Below, piece after piece: positions 26,201 through 35,171 of a DNA stretch of 64,000 bases. The notes below the pieces were generated by a model. It was not told the DNA's origin, did no database searches, and saw nothing but the letters and a program-made list of their open reading frames with translations. Within the stretch, counting starts at the first letter, position 1, and each line of letters starts with the position of its first letter. Both the position numbers and the translations under genes were made by a program. Source of the DNA: Lepisosteus oculatus (taxonomy: Eukaryota; Chordata; Actinopteri; Semionotiformes; Lepisosteidae); NCBI RefSeq assembly GCF_040954835.1, contig NC_090696.1:57814222-57878221 (forward strand). The letters run 5' to 3'.

Positions 26201-27014
26201 TGTGACAGTTTGCCTATTCCCGAGTGTCCCACGTGATACAGTGTGAAAGGAACAGGTCACTCCTGTCATGACTTCACTGGATACACTGAATTTGTCATAG
26301 TTAAAACTTGAGACCGTTTATATGAACTTAGATGTGCAAAAAATGTTAAACCTAGAGTAATTACATTAATTTATTATACCTATATATTTGACGATATCTA
26401 CAGTACATGACATCCAAACTACTGATTTCAATACTGTACTTGTATAGCTGTGTAGACAATTTTTATATCATTATATATGTACGGACTACTCAAACTGCCG
26501 TTTACACGAAGATTAGTTATTATACAAGTCCGTAATACTGATTTTTTTCCTCTGTTACAATGCCACATAACCATGACGACAGCAAATGAGCACCATAGTA
26601 ACAATACTTCCGCAAAACGATTGATTTGATCACATGAGCGTCACAAAAATGCCTAAAGTCGCCAATGCACGTCCCATTCAACTAAACACAAAAGCGACTG
26701 AAGCACAACTCTTTACTGCAAGTGAATACCTCGGTGTACTTTGTAATAGTTTACCTATTAAACATTCAGATACAATTAAACAGCGTACTTGCCAAGCCTA
26801 CCTCGGAAAATGAAATGCTGCATCAGTTGTAATGCTAAATACTAACTTAACGACAGGCGCAAATACTTATTCTATCGGGACCGTGGTTTCCCTAATTAAA
26901 AACGCACAAACGAGGCTGGAAATTAAAGTATTGGCTTACTTACCCACCACCTCTTTGGATCCTGTTAGTTTCCCTTTTGAAGACCCCGCAGCACCAAGCC
27001 CAGCAATTCCCCAT
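7949..27014 (-). CDS. ap1ar: AP1AR (gadkin, gamma-BAR), adaptor-related protein complex 1 associated regulatory protein
   Basis: Complete coding gene on the minus strand in 10 exons, with splice sites read directly: 27014-26944, 24694-24646, 23566-23540, 22685-22660, 18698-18602, 17948-17850, 16143-16082, 15152-15079, 11640-11518 and 8214-7949. They total 894 nt, i.e. 297 residues, and the phase is consistent at every junction. The human protein is about 302 residues. The start MGNCW gives a Gly2/Cys4 lipid-anchor signature. A coiled-coil-prone stretch lies at residues 84-123. Acidic Trp/Phe motifs (LEWEDEEG, LEWENDF) lie in the C-terminal half. In mammals the protein sits on trans-Golgi/endosomal membranes, binds AP-1 and kinesin-1, and restrains Arp2/3. 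That role is family knowledge. The match to the remembered mammalian protein is strong in all exons except exon 7. Confidence 0.95.
8502..8823 (-). mobile_element. tRNA-like SINE (family S1), near full length
   Basis: I use S1 for a repeat that recurs about a dozen times in this window. On the minus strand it has a tRNA-like head with GGGTTCAATTCC, then TGTGGAGTTTGTATGTTCTC, then ACTGTGGGAAGAAAC, then ACTGGTAGGTTAACTGG, ending TTAGAAAATGGATG. It lies in AP1AR intron 9. No established family name can be given from sequence alone. Confidence 0.8.
10222..10551 (-). mobile_element. tRNA-like SINE (family S1), near full length
   Basis: Same order of blocks as the 8502-8823 copy, on the minus strand. 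It abuts the L2 fragment that starts at about 10558, in AP1AR intron 9. Confidence 0.75.
10558..11278 (+). mobile_element. L2-clade LINE, 3' end fragment
   Basis: A 5'-truncated LINE carrying the C-terminus of the pol protein in one open stretch (10569-11174), with motifs NSAARILTRSS, YKALHGLAPQY and LWNSLPKDIRES. The 3' terminus has the TTTGAGAAGCCACC hairpin-like tail, then GCTATATAA and an ATT-rich repeat. A second copy of the same family lies at about 29985-31775. It is a dead fragment in AP1AR intron 9, antisense to that gene. Confidence 0.88.
11518..11640 (-). CDS. ap1ar: AP1AR coding exon 9
   Basis: Encodes residues 170-209, including TPNTESSCDF and TSLDLEWEDEEG. The acidic tryptophan motif here is the kind associated with clathrin-adaptor binding, an inference from the family. 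The split codon Arg169 joins exon 8 to exon 9, and Gly210 joins exon 9 to exon 10. Confidence 0.92.
11950..14330. other. AP1AR intron 8, no further gene seen
   Basis: AT-rich intron sequence. I see no conserved exon or clear repeat. TACTGTA/TACAGTA heptamers occur at 11937, 13120 and 13752. Confidence 0.4.
14335..14620 (+). mobile_element. SINE-like repeat, second family
   Basis: A tRNA-like head with a B-box-like AGTTCGTATCC is followed by CCCTGAGCAAGGCCCTGAAC, a block typical of fish SINEs. ATATAAATGGCTGACCC comes next, and the tail ends in AATAAAGTGATCTTATCTTA. It lies in AP1AR intron 8, antisense to the gene. It is distinct from family S1 and from the 5S-derived SINE. Confidence 0.65.
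15079..15152 (-). CDS. ap1ar: AP1AR coding exon 8
   Basis: Encodes LAAGEDFETYLQNVRAQSD through FRSS (residues 145-168). It corresponds to the family segment with DDFES-L-N-...-FRSSR. Acceptor GGCAG, donor GTAAG. Confidence 0.88.
16082..16143 (-). CDS. ap1ar: AP1AR coding exon 7 (divergent)
   Basis: Encodes residues 124-143 and most of 144, starting QRIQKIKGKSD. The splice sites (AAACAG acceptor, GTAAGT donor) and reading frame fit. The sequence is less like mammals than the neighbouring exons and appears shorter before the QRI motif. Confidence 0.8.
17583..17682 (+). mobile_element. LINE 3' end scrap with TTGAAC tail
   Basis: About 100 bp ending in CAATAAACTTGAACTTGAAC, the same tail type as the LINE at 1480-3746. 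It lies just outside AP1AR exon 6, in intron 6. Confidence 0.55.
17850..17948 (-). CDS. ap1ar: AP1AR coding exon 6 (coiled-coil core)
   Basis: Exactly 33 codons (residues 91-123), phase 0 at both ends. It includes EEKLRLEEEALYAAQREAAR, almost identical to the mammalian protein and the best-conserved block in the gene. The Glu/Leu/Ala-rich heptad-like spacing suggests a coiled coil. The donor GTGAG begins at 17849. Confidence 0.92.
18602..18698 (-). CDS. ap1ar: AP1AR coding exon 5
   Basis: Encodes residues 59-90, AISEDEIVHLKEQRYGAI and onward, rich in charged residues and predicted helical. It matches the family segment with TEEEIVDLRERHYDSIAE. The donor GTAAAT begins at 18601. Confidence 0.9.
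19026..20412 (+). mobile_element. Putative long LTR (TG...CA), solo or 5' remnant
   Basis: A 1.39-kb block beginning TGTAGCGGTGAGG and ending CCCTACA. Its first part (about 19300-19990) is clearly GC-richer than the surrounding intron, and AATAAA lies at 20268-20273. Immediately after it comes GAACTGGTGCCTTCAGAG, which could be a primer-binding site starting at TGG. The TGTAG/CTACA ends fit LTR termini. I see no second copy, no clear target duplication and no viral protein motif. It lies in AP1AR intron 4. An LTR of an endogenous retrovirus or gypsy relative is the best guess. Confidence 0.4.
20788..20998 (-). mobile_element. tRNA-like SINE (family S1), diverged
   Basis: Minus-strand blocks corresponding to the tRNA-like head (near 20998), the CATGAC...CAGAAAC middle and the ...GGACTGGTGTCC end. 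It is more diverged than the 8502 copy. AP1AR intron 4. Confidence 0.6.
21000..22650. other. AP1AR intron 4, no feature recognised
   Basis: AT-rich, with only short chance reading frames. I see nothing that resembles an exon or a known repeat. One TACTGTA lies at 21026 and one TACAGTA at 22390. Confidence 0.4.
22660..22685 (-). CDS. ap1ar: AP1AR coding exon 4 (26-nt microexon)
   Basis: A 26-nt exon encoding AESPGSSI plus two bases of Arg58. The acceptor is TACAG and the donor GTATG. It joins exon 5 in frame. Its length is not a multiple of three, so skipping it alone would shift the frame. Confidence 0.88.
23540..23566 (-). CDS. ap1ar: AP1AR coding exon 3 (27-nt microexon)
   Basis: A 27-nt in-frame exon encoding FENLVESDE (residues 41-49). 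It is flanked by a CCAG acceptor and a GTGAG donor. Both edges are phase 0, so skipping would remove nine residues without a frameshift. Confidence 0.9.
23743..24300 (+). mobile_element. 5S-rRNA-derived SINE (SINE3 type), near full length
   Basis: The first 120 bases resemble 5S rRNA. The internal-promoter region is visible as GAAGCTCAGCAGG, then CCTGGTCAGTACCTGGATGG and GAGACC. A family-specific body follows. The 3' tail, TGTAAAGCGCTTTGAG followed by GCTATGTAAGCGTAAGCAAT, resembles the L2 tail. SINE3 elements are known to be transcribed by Pol III from the 5S promoter and mobilised by LINE machinery. It lies in AP1AR intron 2. Confidence 0.85.
24646..24694 (-). CDS. ap1ar: AP1AR coding exon 2
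   Basis: Encodes SKYFRTSAAGEHFTIE (residues 25-40), with the first base completing codon 24. The acceptor TTGTAG ends at 24695 and the donor GTATAA begins at 24645. The SKYFRT...GEH-TIE pattern is diagnostic of the family. Confidence 0.9.
24878..25000 (-). mobile_element. tRNA-like SINE (family S1), 3' part only
   Basis: Minus-strand 3' end beginning CATCCATTTTCTAACCACTT (plus-strand view) and extending about 120 bp. The head is missing. AP1AR intron 1. Confidence 0.7.
25730..25855 (-). mobile_element. Penelope-like/Neptune-type fragment with hammerhead-like core
   Basis: On the minus strand the sequence reads CTGAAGA, a short hairpin (GGC...GCC), then GAAAC, followed by a T-rich run. It continues with CATGGAATAAACCTATTAC and GCAGCTACCCACCTGAA. 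The CTGANGA-stem-GAAA order is the conserved core of hammerhead ribozymes, which are known from terminal repeats of Penelope-like elements. A second, decayed copy lies at 30719-30823. The family assignment is from memory. Confidence 0.45.
26944..27014 (-). CDS. ap1ar: AP1AR coding exon 1 (lipid-anchor N-terminus)
   Basis: Encodes residues 1-23 plus two bases of codon 24. It begins M-G-N-C, and Gly2 suits N-myristoylation; Cys4, Cys8 and Cys9 are candidate palmitoylation sites. Basic residues Lys13, Arg14, Arg18 and Arg21 follow, as expected for a membrane-anchored N-terminus. The donor is GTAAG starting at 26943. The start was chosen because it gives the conserved MGNC. An out-of-frame ATG lies 5 nt upstream, at 27019-27017. 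Confidence 0.9.
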
Positions 27015-27683
27015 TGCATACTGACTCAAACCTGAACAGCAGTGCACACCTCGGAGCGTGCCGCTCTAAAAGCACAATTAAGGGAAATGGGATTCTTCAC
27101 AACAGAAAATCTCTCTTCTTAGTTATATTTGCATTGATCGCGTTTATGCCCCACATACTTGCAATAAACGCGCTCTTCTGTCAAACAGCATATGCCTATT
27201 TTCCGAGCATATCTCTCATTGTTCGCCACTTCCTGAAACGCCCACGAGTCATGTTTTTGCGACATACGGAATGCCATCTGGGTCAAAATGCGCAAATACG
27301 CAAAAAGCGAAAGGGACGTTTTTAACCATAGAAGACCAGTCAGTATGATGGTAGTGAAAGCTGTGTGTCTTTGTTCAGGGGAAAACATGCGAATATGGGT
27401 AACACGTTGTCCTGGATAACTATAATTATAGGCGTAAATTCAATGAGACCAATATTTTTGTCCGTGAAACATTCCCAAGTGGTCACAAGACAGGATGAGC
27501 CTTACACATTGATTTTAAAATGAAATAAAATGAACACGTGAAATAACATTGCTATATTGTCCCTTTGTCAACCAAAAGTTCCACTGAACAGTTACTCAGC
27601 ACTACTGACGTTTTGCAAAGTATCCACCCATGCTGTTTCTGATATGGAATCACCACCTCAAGAAAGATTTGGTAGACACATAC
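27015..27683. promoter_or_regulatory. Probable AP1AR promoter/5' UTR side and upstream flank
   Basis: Sequence immediately upstream (rightward) of the AP1AR start. I see no TATA box at a convincing place and no strong CpG island, though several CpGs lie between 27040 and 27310. The transcription start cannot be fixed. An out-of-frame ATG at 27019-27017 overlaps the start codon region. Confidence 0.3.
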
Positions 27684-28023
27684 ATCTGTCCATTTTCTAA
27701 CCACTTCTTCAGGGTTGCGGAGAGCCAGAGCCTATCCTGGCAAGCAATGAAACAAGGCAGGGTACACCCGGGATGGGACGTCAGTCCATCGCAGGGCACA
27801 AACAGACACACACACTCACACCAGGGCCAATTTCCCAGAAGCCAGTTAACCTACCAGTACATCTTTGTAATGTGGGAGAAAACCATAGCATCCAGAGGAG
27901 ATGCACATGATCACAGGAAAAACATAAAAACTCCACACATGCAGCATCTCAGGTCTGGAATTGAACCCGTGGCCCCTACGCTGCAAAACAGCAATGCTAA
28001 TCACTGCACCCCCATGCAACCAC
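27684..28023 (-). mobile_element. tRNA-like SINE (family S1), near full length
   Basis: Minus-strand copy with all S1 blocks, including ACTGGTAGGTTAACTGG near 27848. This gives a useful unmodified paralogue for the altered copy at 47457. Confidence 0.8.
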
Positions 28024-28049
28024 TAGAACCGTACATTTTCTTGTAAAAT

Positions 28050-29330
28050 TATTCACCTCCCTTTAAAAGATTGTTCCAGTTTGGTAAATTAAAAATAATG
28101 TGAGCACATTTTTGAAAGTGAACATTTTTAATCAAAACTTGAATGTTCCAGATCAGTTGTGTCCCAAAGCTGGGCGCCCATGTTATATGATTTGAGTGTG
28201 TCGCAATTTCTAATATATCCACCAGATGGCATCGATTGTCATCCACTTTTGGCGACTTTAAATAAGTTATAACTACAATAGAAAAGATACAGTAAATTAT
28301 TTATATCAGTTATTGTTTTAAACTCCACGTTTGCTACAGATTTCTTCTGCCTTTTGCATTTTTCACACAGAGGTTTTCCAAGGCTCCATATGGTTTTTAA
28401 TACATTTTACTGCATTGCCAATGCATGCAAACTGAGGTAGCGATTTTTAATTGTAATACCTGCAACAGATAATTCATTTTTCTTTCCAAAGCAGTGCTTA
28501 CTCTTTGTTACTTAGATTATCTCAGTCTGGTTGTTAACAGTTTGTCTCCACACAGCATTTTAAATAAATGAAACACTTAAATGTTTTACATTAGGATACA
28601 ATCACTAATTCACCAATAGGTCACTGACATTCAAGTAGCTATATATCAACACTATGATTGTTAAAATATTTATATAAACATTCTACAATAATACAGCAAT
28701 TTAAAGAAATTCTTTAACCTAACATTTTATTTTGCATTCTTTATCAATATTGCACATAATATTGTTCATGCATACCTATCAATAAATTATTCTATAGCCT
28801 AGTGTTTCAATATACAGGGACATCAAGAAAGTTTTGGTCATTTTATTTGATCATGTTTCTTCTCCAAAAGATGTGGGGTTGGTATTATTACAACAGTAAA
28901 TGTTATAATTTTGTTTTACCACCTTACCAATTCTGTACTTTGTATTCTGTACTCTTTATTCGGGATAAAGGTAAAAACAAGGATCTCCAAAGTGAAAAAC
29001 CCAGACATACTAGGGCATTGCAGAATAGCTGTTGGATGCCACAGCACAATTTAAAAAACGATACAAGCTCTCAATGTGGATTGAGCAAAGTTAAACAATA
29101 TTCCTTATAATACAGTATTTCTTGATTCTGTATGTTGTATTGGTTCCAAATATTTATATTATTAATAAACATTATATGCAAAAAAATTAGTCCTTCCTCG
29201 AAGACTCTGTTTACAATGTAATCTATTCAAGCCTTTGGATATGTGAATTGTCTTCCAAAAGTCGAACAAAGACACCAAGGAGGGTAGTGATGTTCAAGTA
29301 AAACAAATATGCACTTGACAGATTTTTAGG
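28050..29330. other. Intergenic, no feature recognised
   Basis: AT-rich sequence with no convincing coding exon. TACAGTA heptamers occur at 28288 and 29111. Confidence 0.4.
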
Positions 29331-29334
29331 GAAA

Positions 29335-29725
29335 AGAGTTCCATCAAAAATGTAAATGAAAAGTCCATGGTTTATTTGAATTGAATTGAAATCAGTTTTA
29401 TTAAATTAAATTGAACTGAATTAACCTCTATTGCCCTAAGGGCATTTGTCCTGCACAACCAGAGCTCATAAACATATTACATATACAACAATATAACAAT
29501 ACAACAACAGTACAATACCATACAAAACAACAATATACTGCAAAGCACAATATCACTGTGTCAGAACTCTTTAACAAAACAGACAATTTGCTTATAAAGA
29601 ATCTAAATACAATAATAATAAGATCCCTACGTGCAAACACGTTCTCTTAGTCTTTATACAGGGATGTGATACAGTACCTCATCCCAGAGGGTATACTCTA
29701 AAAGGGGTGGATGAGCGGAATCATC
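29335..29725 (-). mobile_element. LINE 3' end, minus strand
   Basis: On the minus strand, a LINE C-terminal motif resembling P-S-G-M-R is followed by a 3' UTR with GGGCAATAGAGGTTAA and a TTCAAT-type repetitive tail at 29370-29420. It is probably the same element as the minus-strand RT fragment at 31776-31975, the two being separated by the plus-strand L2 copy. Confidence 0.5.
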
Positions 29726-30276
29726 TCAGATTATATGTGCAAGATTAATAATACTGTTTGTCACTCGTTAGATATGTTATTGAGTCTAAGAATGCGCAGG
29801 TAATCTTGTCACCAGTCTCTATCACTTTGTTCAACTTTATTTTTGTTAAGCAAGAACAGGGCACCTCCCCAGATTTTAATACAAAAGGTTTACATGTTCT
29901 GAATAAAGCTCTTATAAAAAGTGTCAACTTTATGCTTTCTACATTACAACTCCTTAAAGTCGTAAAAATACAACATTTTTGAATTATTCTGACACTTATA
30001 AGAAAAATGATTTATCTAGTTACAAACATGAAACTGACCACATCTATTTTAGATTCTGTCCAACTGTCCTCAATATTATAAATGAATCCTTGAGCACGGT
30101 CCTCAAAACTGCTGCCAATACCCCTGTGCCAAAAAAGCCTAACTTGGCTCTCGACAATCTCGACAATCTCTTGACAATAATTTTCACCCCATCTCCAAAC
30201 TTACCCTTTCTTGCAAAAGTTCTAGAACGTGCTGTCACATTTCACTTACATAACCACCTCATGACAAATAACCTTT

Positions 30277-30687
30277 TTGATCCTCACTAACGATCTTCTA
30301 ATAGCTTCTGATTCTGGTTCTCTTTCTATACTCGTCCTTCTTGATCTCAGTGCTGCTTTTGACACTGTTGACCATAACATCTTACTTTCTCGTCTTGAGA
30401 CTGTGTTTGGAGTTTCTGACACTGCTCTCAAATGGTTCAAGTCTTACTTCACTGTTCGCTGTCACTTTGTCTCTCTTAATGGATATAGGCCTGAAATTGG
30501 TCTTGCTAAATCTGGTATTCCTCAGGCCTCAATACTGGGCCCCTTGCTCTACAGCATTTACATGTTTCCGCTTGGTCAGCTTTTAAGATCACATGGCCTC
30601 AGCTATCATTTCTATGCTGATGATACTCAAATATACATCCATACCAAACATGTCACTGATGTGGCTGCCTTTATTCTATCTAATTGA
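30277..30687 (+). pseudogene. L2 reverse-transcriptase fragment
   Basis: The longest open piece of the L2 copy, 136 codons covering RT palm blocks A to C. The catalytic YADD aspartates are still present. Frame breaks lie on both sides and the reading stops at the Penelope-like insertion, so no functional protein is expected. Confidence 0.85.
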
Positions 30688-30718
30688 ATCTCTGACATAA
30701 AAACTTATATGACTCAAG

Positions 30719-30823
30719 ACTGAAGCCGAAACTTTGTGTTGTCTCTCTTTTCTTTTCACCATGGAATAAACCTATTACTTGTTACTTTGCAGACTACACA
30801 AGCTGATGCAGCTACTCACCTGA
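30719..30823 (+). mobile_element. Penelope-like fragment inserted in L2
   Basis: Plus-strand copy of the repeat at 25730-25855. CTGAAG is joined directly to CCGAAAC (the hairpin between them is lost). TTTTCACCATGGAATAAACC and GCAGCTACTCACCTGAA follow. It interrupts the L2 pol frame just after the YADD block. Confidence 0.45.
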
Positions 30824-31707
30824 AAAACTGAAGACATGCTCATTGGCACCCCCCATCAACTTCGTAAAGCCAATCCTGTATCCCTATCTGTAGATGGATC
30901 TGTACTTGAGCTTCAGTCTAAATTGAAAAACCTTGGTTTGATATTCGATTCTGGCTTAACATTCGACCACATGTGCAGCATATTGTCAAAACATCTTTTT
31001 TTCACCTCAGAAATATTACTAAACTACGCCCTATGTTATCACTAACTGTGGCTGAAAAGCTGATCAATACATTTGTGTTCTCTCGAATTGACTACTGTAA
31101 TGCTCTACTTGCTGGGGAAGAGTATCTAAATCTACTTTGAACGAACTGCAGTATGTTCAAAATTCGGCAGCCAGAATCCTGACCAGGTCTAGTGCAAGTG
31201 ATCACATTACTCCTATCCTGAAGTCCTTGCACTGGCTTCCTGTCAAATTCCTTGTGGACTTTAAAATCCTCATGCTCACCTATAAGGCTCTGCATGGATT
31301 GGCACCTCAGTACCTGTCTGAACTATTATCGCCCTACTCCCCACCTCGCAACCTTTGCTCTTCTAATTCTGCTCTTCTTACTATCTCCCAAGCCCGTCTA
31401 CATTGAATGGGTGACAGAGCCTTCTCCTGTTATGCCCACAAGCTCTGGAACTCTCTGCCCAAGGATATCAGAGAGTCACCTTCTCTAAACCTAAGACTCA
31501 AAACCTTCTTCTTTAGAAAAGCCTTTACTTAACTGGTTCCATTCTTTACCACTCTGTTTCTAGTTTTCTTAGTACCACCATCTACAGTACAGTCTCCTCT
31601 GTGTATTGTAATTGTGTTTTATCTTGTGTATTCTTTTTATTTATTATCGTTGTCATTCTGTAAAGCGCTTTGAGAAGCCACCTTTAAAGGCGCTATATAA
31701 AATAAAG

Positions 31708-31710
<3 letters not shown>

Positions 31711-31765
<55 letters not shown>

Positions 31766-31772
31766 TTATTTT
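31711..31772. repeat. (ATT)n microsatellite
   Basis: A trinucleotide run following the L2 3' end, with one TTT interruption near 31755. Confidence 0.95.
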
Positions 31773-31775
31773 TAA

Positions 31776-31975
31776 TTAATCTCCTTCTGTTATTTTTTCA
31801 TCATCATTCAAAAGTCCAGTCATGGCAACATCATCCACAAACTTAATAATCAAACAGTTGTCATAGTGGCTTACACAATTATTAGTTTGCAATATAAAAA
31901 TCAACAGGGACACCTCACAGCCTTGGGGTACCCCAATGCTAGCGCTGATGGTGAGAGACTTCCCCAAGCTTACTC
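31776..31975 (-). pseudogene. LINE RT fragment, minus strand
   Basis: A 63-codon open stretch on the minus strand with GVPQGCEVSLLIF and KFVDDVAMTGLLNDD. These are the RT palm blocks B and C, with the canonical ADD changed to VDD. It is the likely upstream half of the LINE whose 3' end is at 29335-29725. Confidence 0.7.
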
Positions 31976-32079
31976 ACACACAACAAAAGTGTATATATGG
32001 GTAAGTGTACAATACAGTCCCATATCCAAAAGTTTCCCTACCAACCTGTTTGCCTGAATAGTGCTACTGTACATGTCGA

Positions 32080-33200
32080 TGAAAAGTCATGACGTTTCTA
32101 AATGCTTGTACTCATGATTTAACAAGGTCACAGTCACATTTTCAACTCCTTGTTTCACCCTGAACGTAGACTGATAGGGTCCTCAGGTGAAATGGTTACC
32201 AAATGAAGATGGAACAAAACAATTTGTTCAAAACATTTAATTGCTACTGAATTTAGTGCAAACTCTGGGTAGAATTGCAGATGGTTTCCACAAACTCTAT
32301 AAATGTGTCCAGTGACTTCTGACAATGTGTACAGAATACAAGACTAAGTTGTTCGTGACATTTCTGCAAAATATTCCTTCTAGTTTACCAGGACCCATTT
32401 ACGACACTTGTCCCACGTGTTCAGATGTTAAAGTAAAGGGCGAAAAGGGGGGTTGAAAATGGGTTTTGTTGGCTCTCTATTCTCTAAAAAATATTCAGGT
32501 TATTTACAGTATATGGTGGGACATGTGCTCAACCAAGCTTCAGGTATTACTATACGGGGCTGGCCAATCATGGTTTTGATCCCAAGCCACTTCTCCTGTG
32601 CATTTTTAACTGTTTCTCTTAACTTAAGTCTGAATTTTACAGTTTATTTTATTCTCAACAAACAGTTCAGTGTATGTCTTTCACTTTATTCTTAGTTTGT
32701 TAAAAGTTTATGGATAAGGGTCTTTTTTGATAATTCTATTCTAATTTTATTTACTGTATGCTCCAACTTGTTTTCATTCAGTTGAAATAAGCTAGAGCAT
32801 TTGGACTTCATTTAACTTTCTGTGCTGGAGCACATGGGAGATGTCCAGATACTGTAGAACTCAGGGATGAGTGTAACACGTCAACTATAAAGGTCATGGT
32901 CATTTTAAAATCCAAAATGAATGAAATCCAAGTTTCTGGATGAAGAATTGAGCAATTTATTTTTCTTGGCTGAAAGCCACAAAATGTACTGATCTGGTTC
33001 AGATTACATCTAACAGGCATCTCTCTTGCATTTAATTATTTACAGTACTAAGGAATGCTGAATTGTAATTTCAGGTCAAGGGCAAAAACTGATGCAATCC
33101 AGACTGATTATGCTTGTGACAAACAAATTTCTAAATTTAAAACTAGATAGAAAGGGGCTTTAAAATATCAGTTACTGTCTGGAAGGTCCACTTTAATTCC
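32080..33200. other. Intergenic, no feature recognised
   Basis: AT-rich, with no conserved exon seen. Notable only for TACTGTA/TACAGTA at 32065, 32505, 32752, 32850 and 33041. Confidence 0.4.
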
Positions 33201-33369
33201 ACAGTTTAAAGACACACTGATAGGTTGATTGATGTCTGGGAACACTGGCCTGGTGTGAGTATGTCCTGTTTAGGGTGCATCTTTACTTGGAACCCTGTGC
33301 TTGAGAATGTGGTTAGAAGATAAAAATGATCAGACAGTAGATATCCTTGTGTAACTTACTGTGATCCCT

Positions 33370-33865
33370 TAGATTTATTAACTGGTGGAACATTCTTTTG
33401 CAGCAAGGAGCTCACAGAAATCTTTCTTGTAACCATTGATCAGTCACTCATAATAGCCCTTATGAATTATGGCCCACTCTTCCTTACAGAAAGAATTCTA
33501 GCTCATAATATTTGAGGGATTCCTTACATGAACAACTTACTTCAGGCCCTGTCACAACATTTCAGTGGGATTTAGGTCCAGACTTTAACTTGGTCCATCC
33601 ACAATGCAAATTTTCTTCTTCAGACATTCTGTTTTATATCTGTATACAGTATTTAGGATTATTGACCCACTTTTGGCTCAGTTTCAGCTGCTGAATGAAG
33701 GGCCAGACATTCTCCTCCATAATTTGCTGATACAACTCCTGAAAGAAAGCTGTCAGGTTATTAAGAATCAAAGCAGCTCCATACCATGATACTCCTACCA
33801 CAAGAGATGAAGCTGGTCCTTCTTTTGGAAGGCAGTGTTCTGTTTTTACAACACAGACTGTGTTT
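33370..33865 (-). pseudogene. Tc1-like transposase relic, minus strand
   Basis: On the minus strand, heavily broken coding sequence retains the outline of a Tc1/mariner catalytic domain. There is a SIMVWxC-like start near 33790, a QELYQQIMEENVRP-like stretch near 33740-33700, and a D-L-N-P-T-E motif near 33570. Many stops are present. Terminal inverted repeats were not located, so element ends are not given. Confidence 0.6.
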
Positions 33866-33899
33866 CATTTGAGCCATAAAGTTCAGCTTTCTTCCAGTT

Positions 33900-35165
33900 T
33901 TGATTTTCTGGGGTTAGATAATGGAAAATAATGTGTATTGCACAGAATGTAATAGACTTTTTCACATTTGCAGTGAAAAAGCTATTAACTGCACTACCAC
34001 TGAAGAAGAAGCAGAGAACTGAGACTATTTTAAAATCTGTCTTGGTTACATAACTAAATCTTCTCACATTCACAGAACCTCAAAAAATGTTTGTTAATAT
34101 AGAAAACATATTTTCTTACAGCTGAACCCTTTAATCGTAAATTATAAAAAAGCCTCATAGAAATAATGCCAATATCAGAATAAAAGGTCAAATATTTTGT
34201 GCAAATTTCAAATGACAGTGGTTTGGCAGTGTATAGTTACAATATTATGTTTCTTTTGCAGTTAGTTTGCATTAGCTACCAAACTCAGTTCATTTGTACC
34301 ATGATATTAGCCAAAGAAGTGCAAAAGATTTTACTACTTTACTAGTTTTACTAGTTTTACTACTACAAATGTATCCAGCAATGAACATAGACAAAAGGCC
34401 AAATTTTATTCCTTACATATATTTCATTGTGCAAATCTCCTTACATCTTTTATGCCATTTTCAATTGCTATAGATTACTGTATGTGTAATTGCTAATTAT
34501 TCTGTCTTGTTATTTAACTTGTCTTACTTGATGTTAACTATGTATAACACCTTGAAATAACACATAAAGAAGCTTCATAGCAATATTTTACATGAGTTGA
34601 GTTACTAAAACCAATACTGTACTTGGGGCTTTTCATTGTCATTTGAAAGCTTTTTTAGTCTGACTCTGTTTTGGCATATTATAATGAAAAACATTTTTGT
34701 GGCACTGTAGTCTCATTTAAGAAAAAAAAGTCTTTAAAAACATTTTGTGGATGAGAGCTACAGACTTGTTTTAAAAATTAGCATAATGTTATGTCATTAT
34801 TGATCTTTAATTTTATTCTTTATCTAAAAAAAAAGAAAGGTTGATATATATATTGAATTTTATTATTATTCTTATCCTTATGCAGGATTCCATAAGTCCA
34901 TTGCCACTATTGAATCATGTACCTCACTCCTGTAACATGTTGTAGTATTCTAAATTTAATACAATGCTCCAATACTAGTTACTGTGCACACATCTTCTAA
35001 AACAGTCTACTTTGTGCTTTTACTCCTAAAAACCTGAGAGGATTTTATTCACAATATGCTGTTTCAGAAAGTGGTGATTTTAATATGTAACATGTTTGTA
35101 AATCAAAGCCTACACATCTATTTATAGCAACAGCAATAATGCTGTATATACAATACACACAAGAG
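33900..35165. other. Intergenic, no feature recognised
   Basis: AT-rich. I see no gene. Heptamers TACTGTA lie at 34476 and 34615. Confidence 0.4.
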
Positions 35166-35171
35166 TTAATA

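Larger units (their letters stand above)
29985..31775 (+). mobile_element. L2-clade LINE, 5' truncated and broken
   Basis: A reverse transcriptase relic with clear L2-type blocks: LLDLSAAFDTVDH (about 30340-30378), a GIPQxSILGPLLY block near 30520 with the usual Gly replaced, and YADDTQIY (about 30616-30640). The C-terminal NSAARILTRSS and YKALHGLAPQY motifs lie at about 31165-31300. The 3' end has TGTAAAGCGCTTTGAG, GCTATATAAAATAAAG and an ATT microsatellite. A Penelope-like scrap (30719-30823) is lodged inside it. It is related to the copy at 10558-11278. Confidence 0.9.

Noticed and set aside
27119..27388. Small open frames either side of the AP1AR start
   Set aside because: Short, unconserved in appearance and in the promoter flank. 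Best explained by chance.
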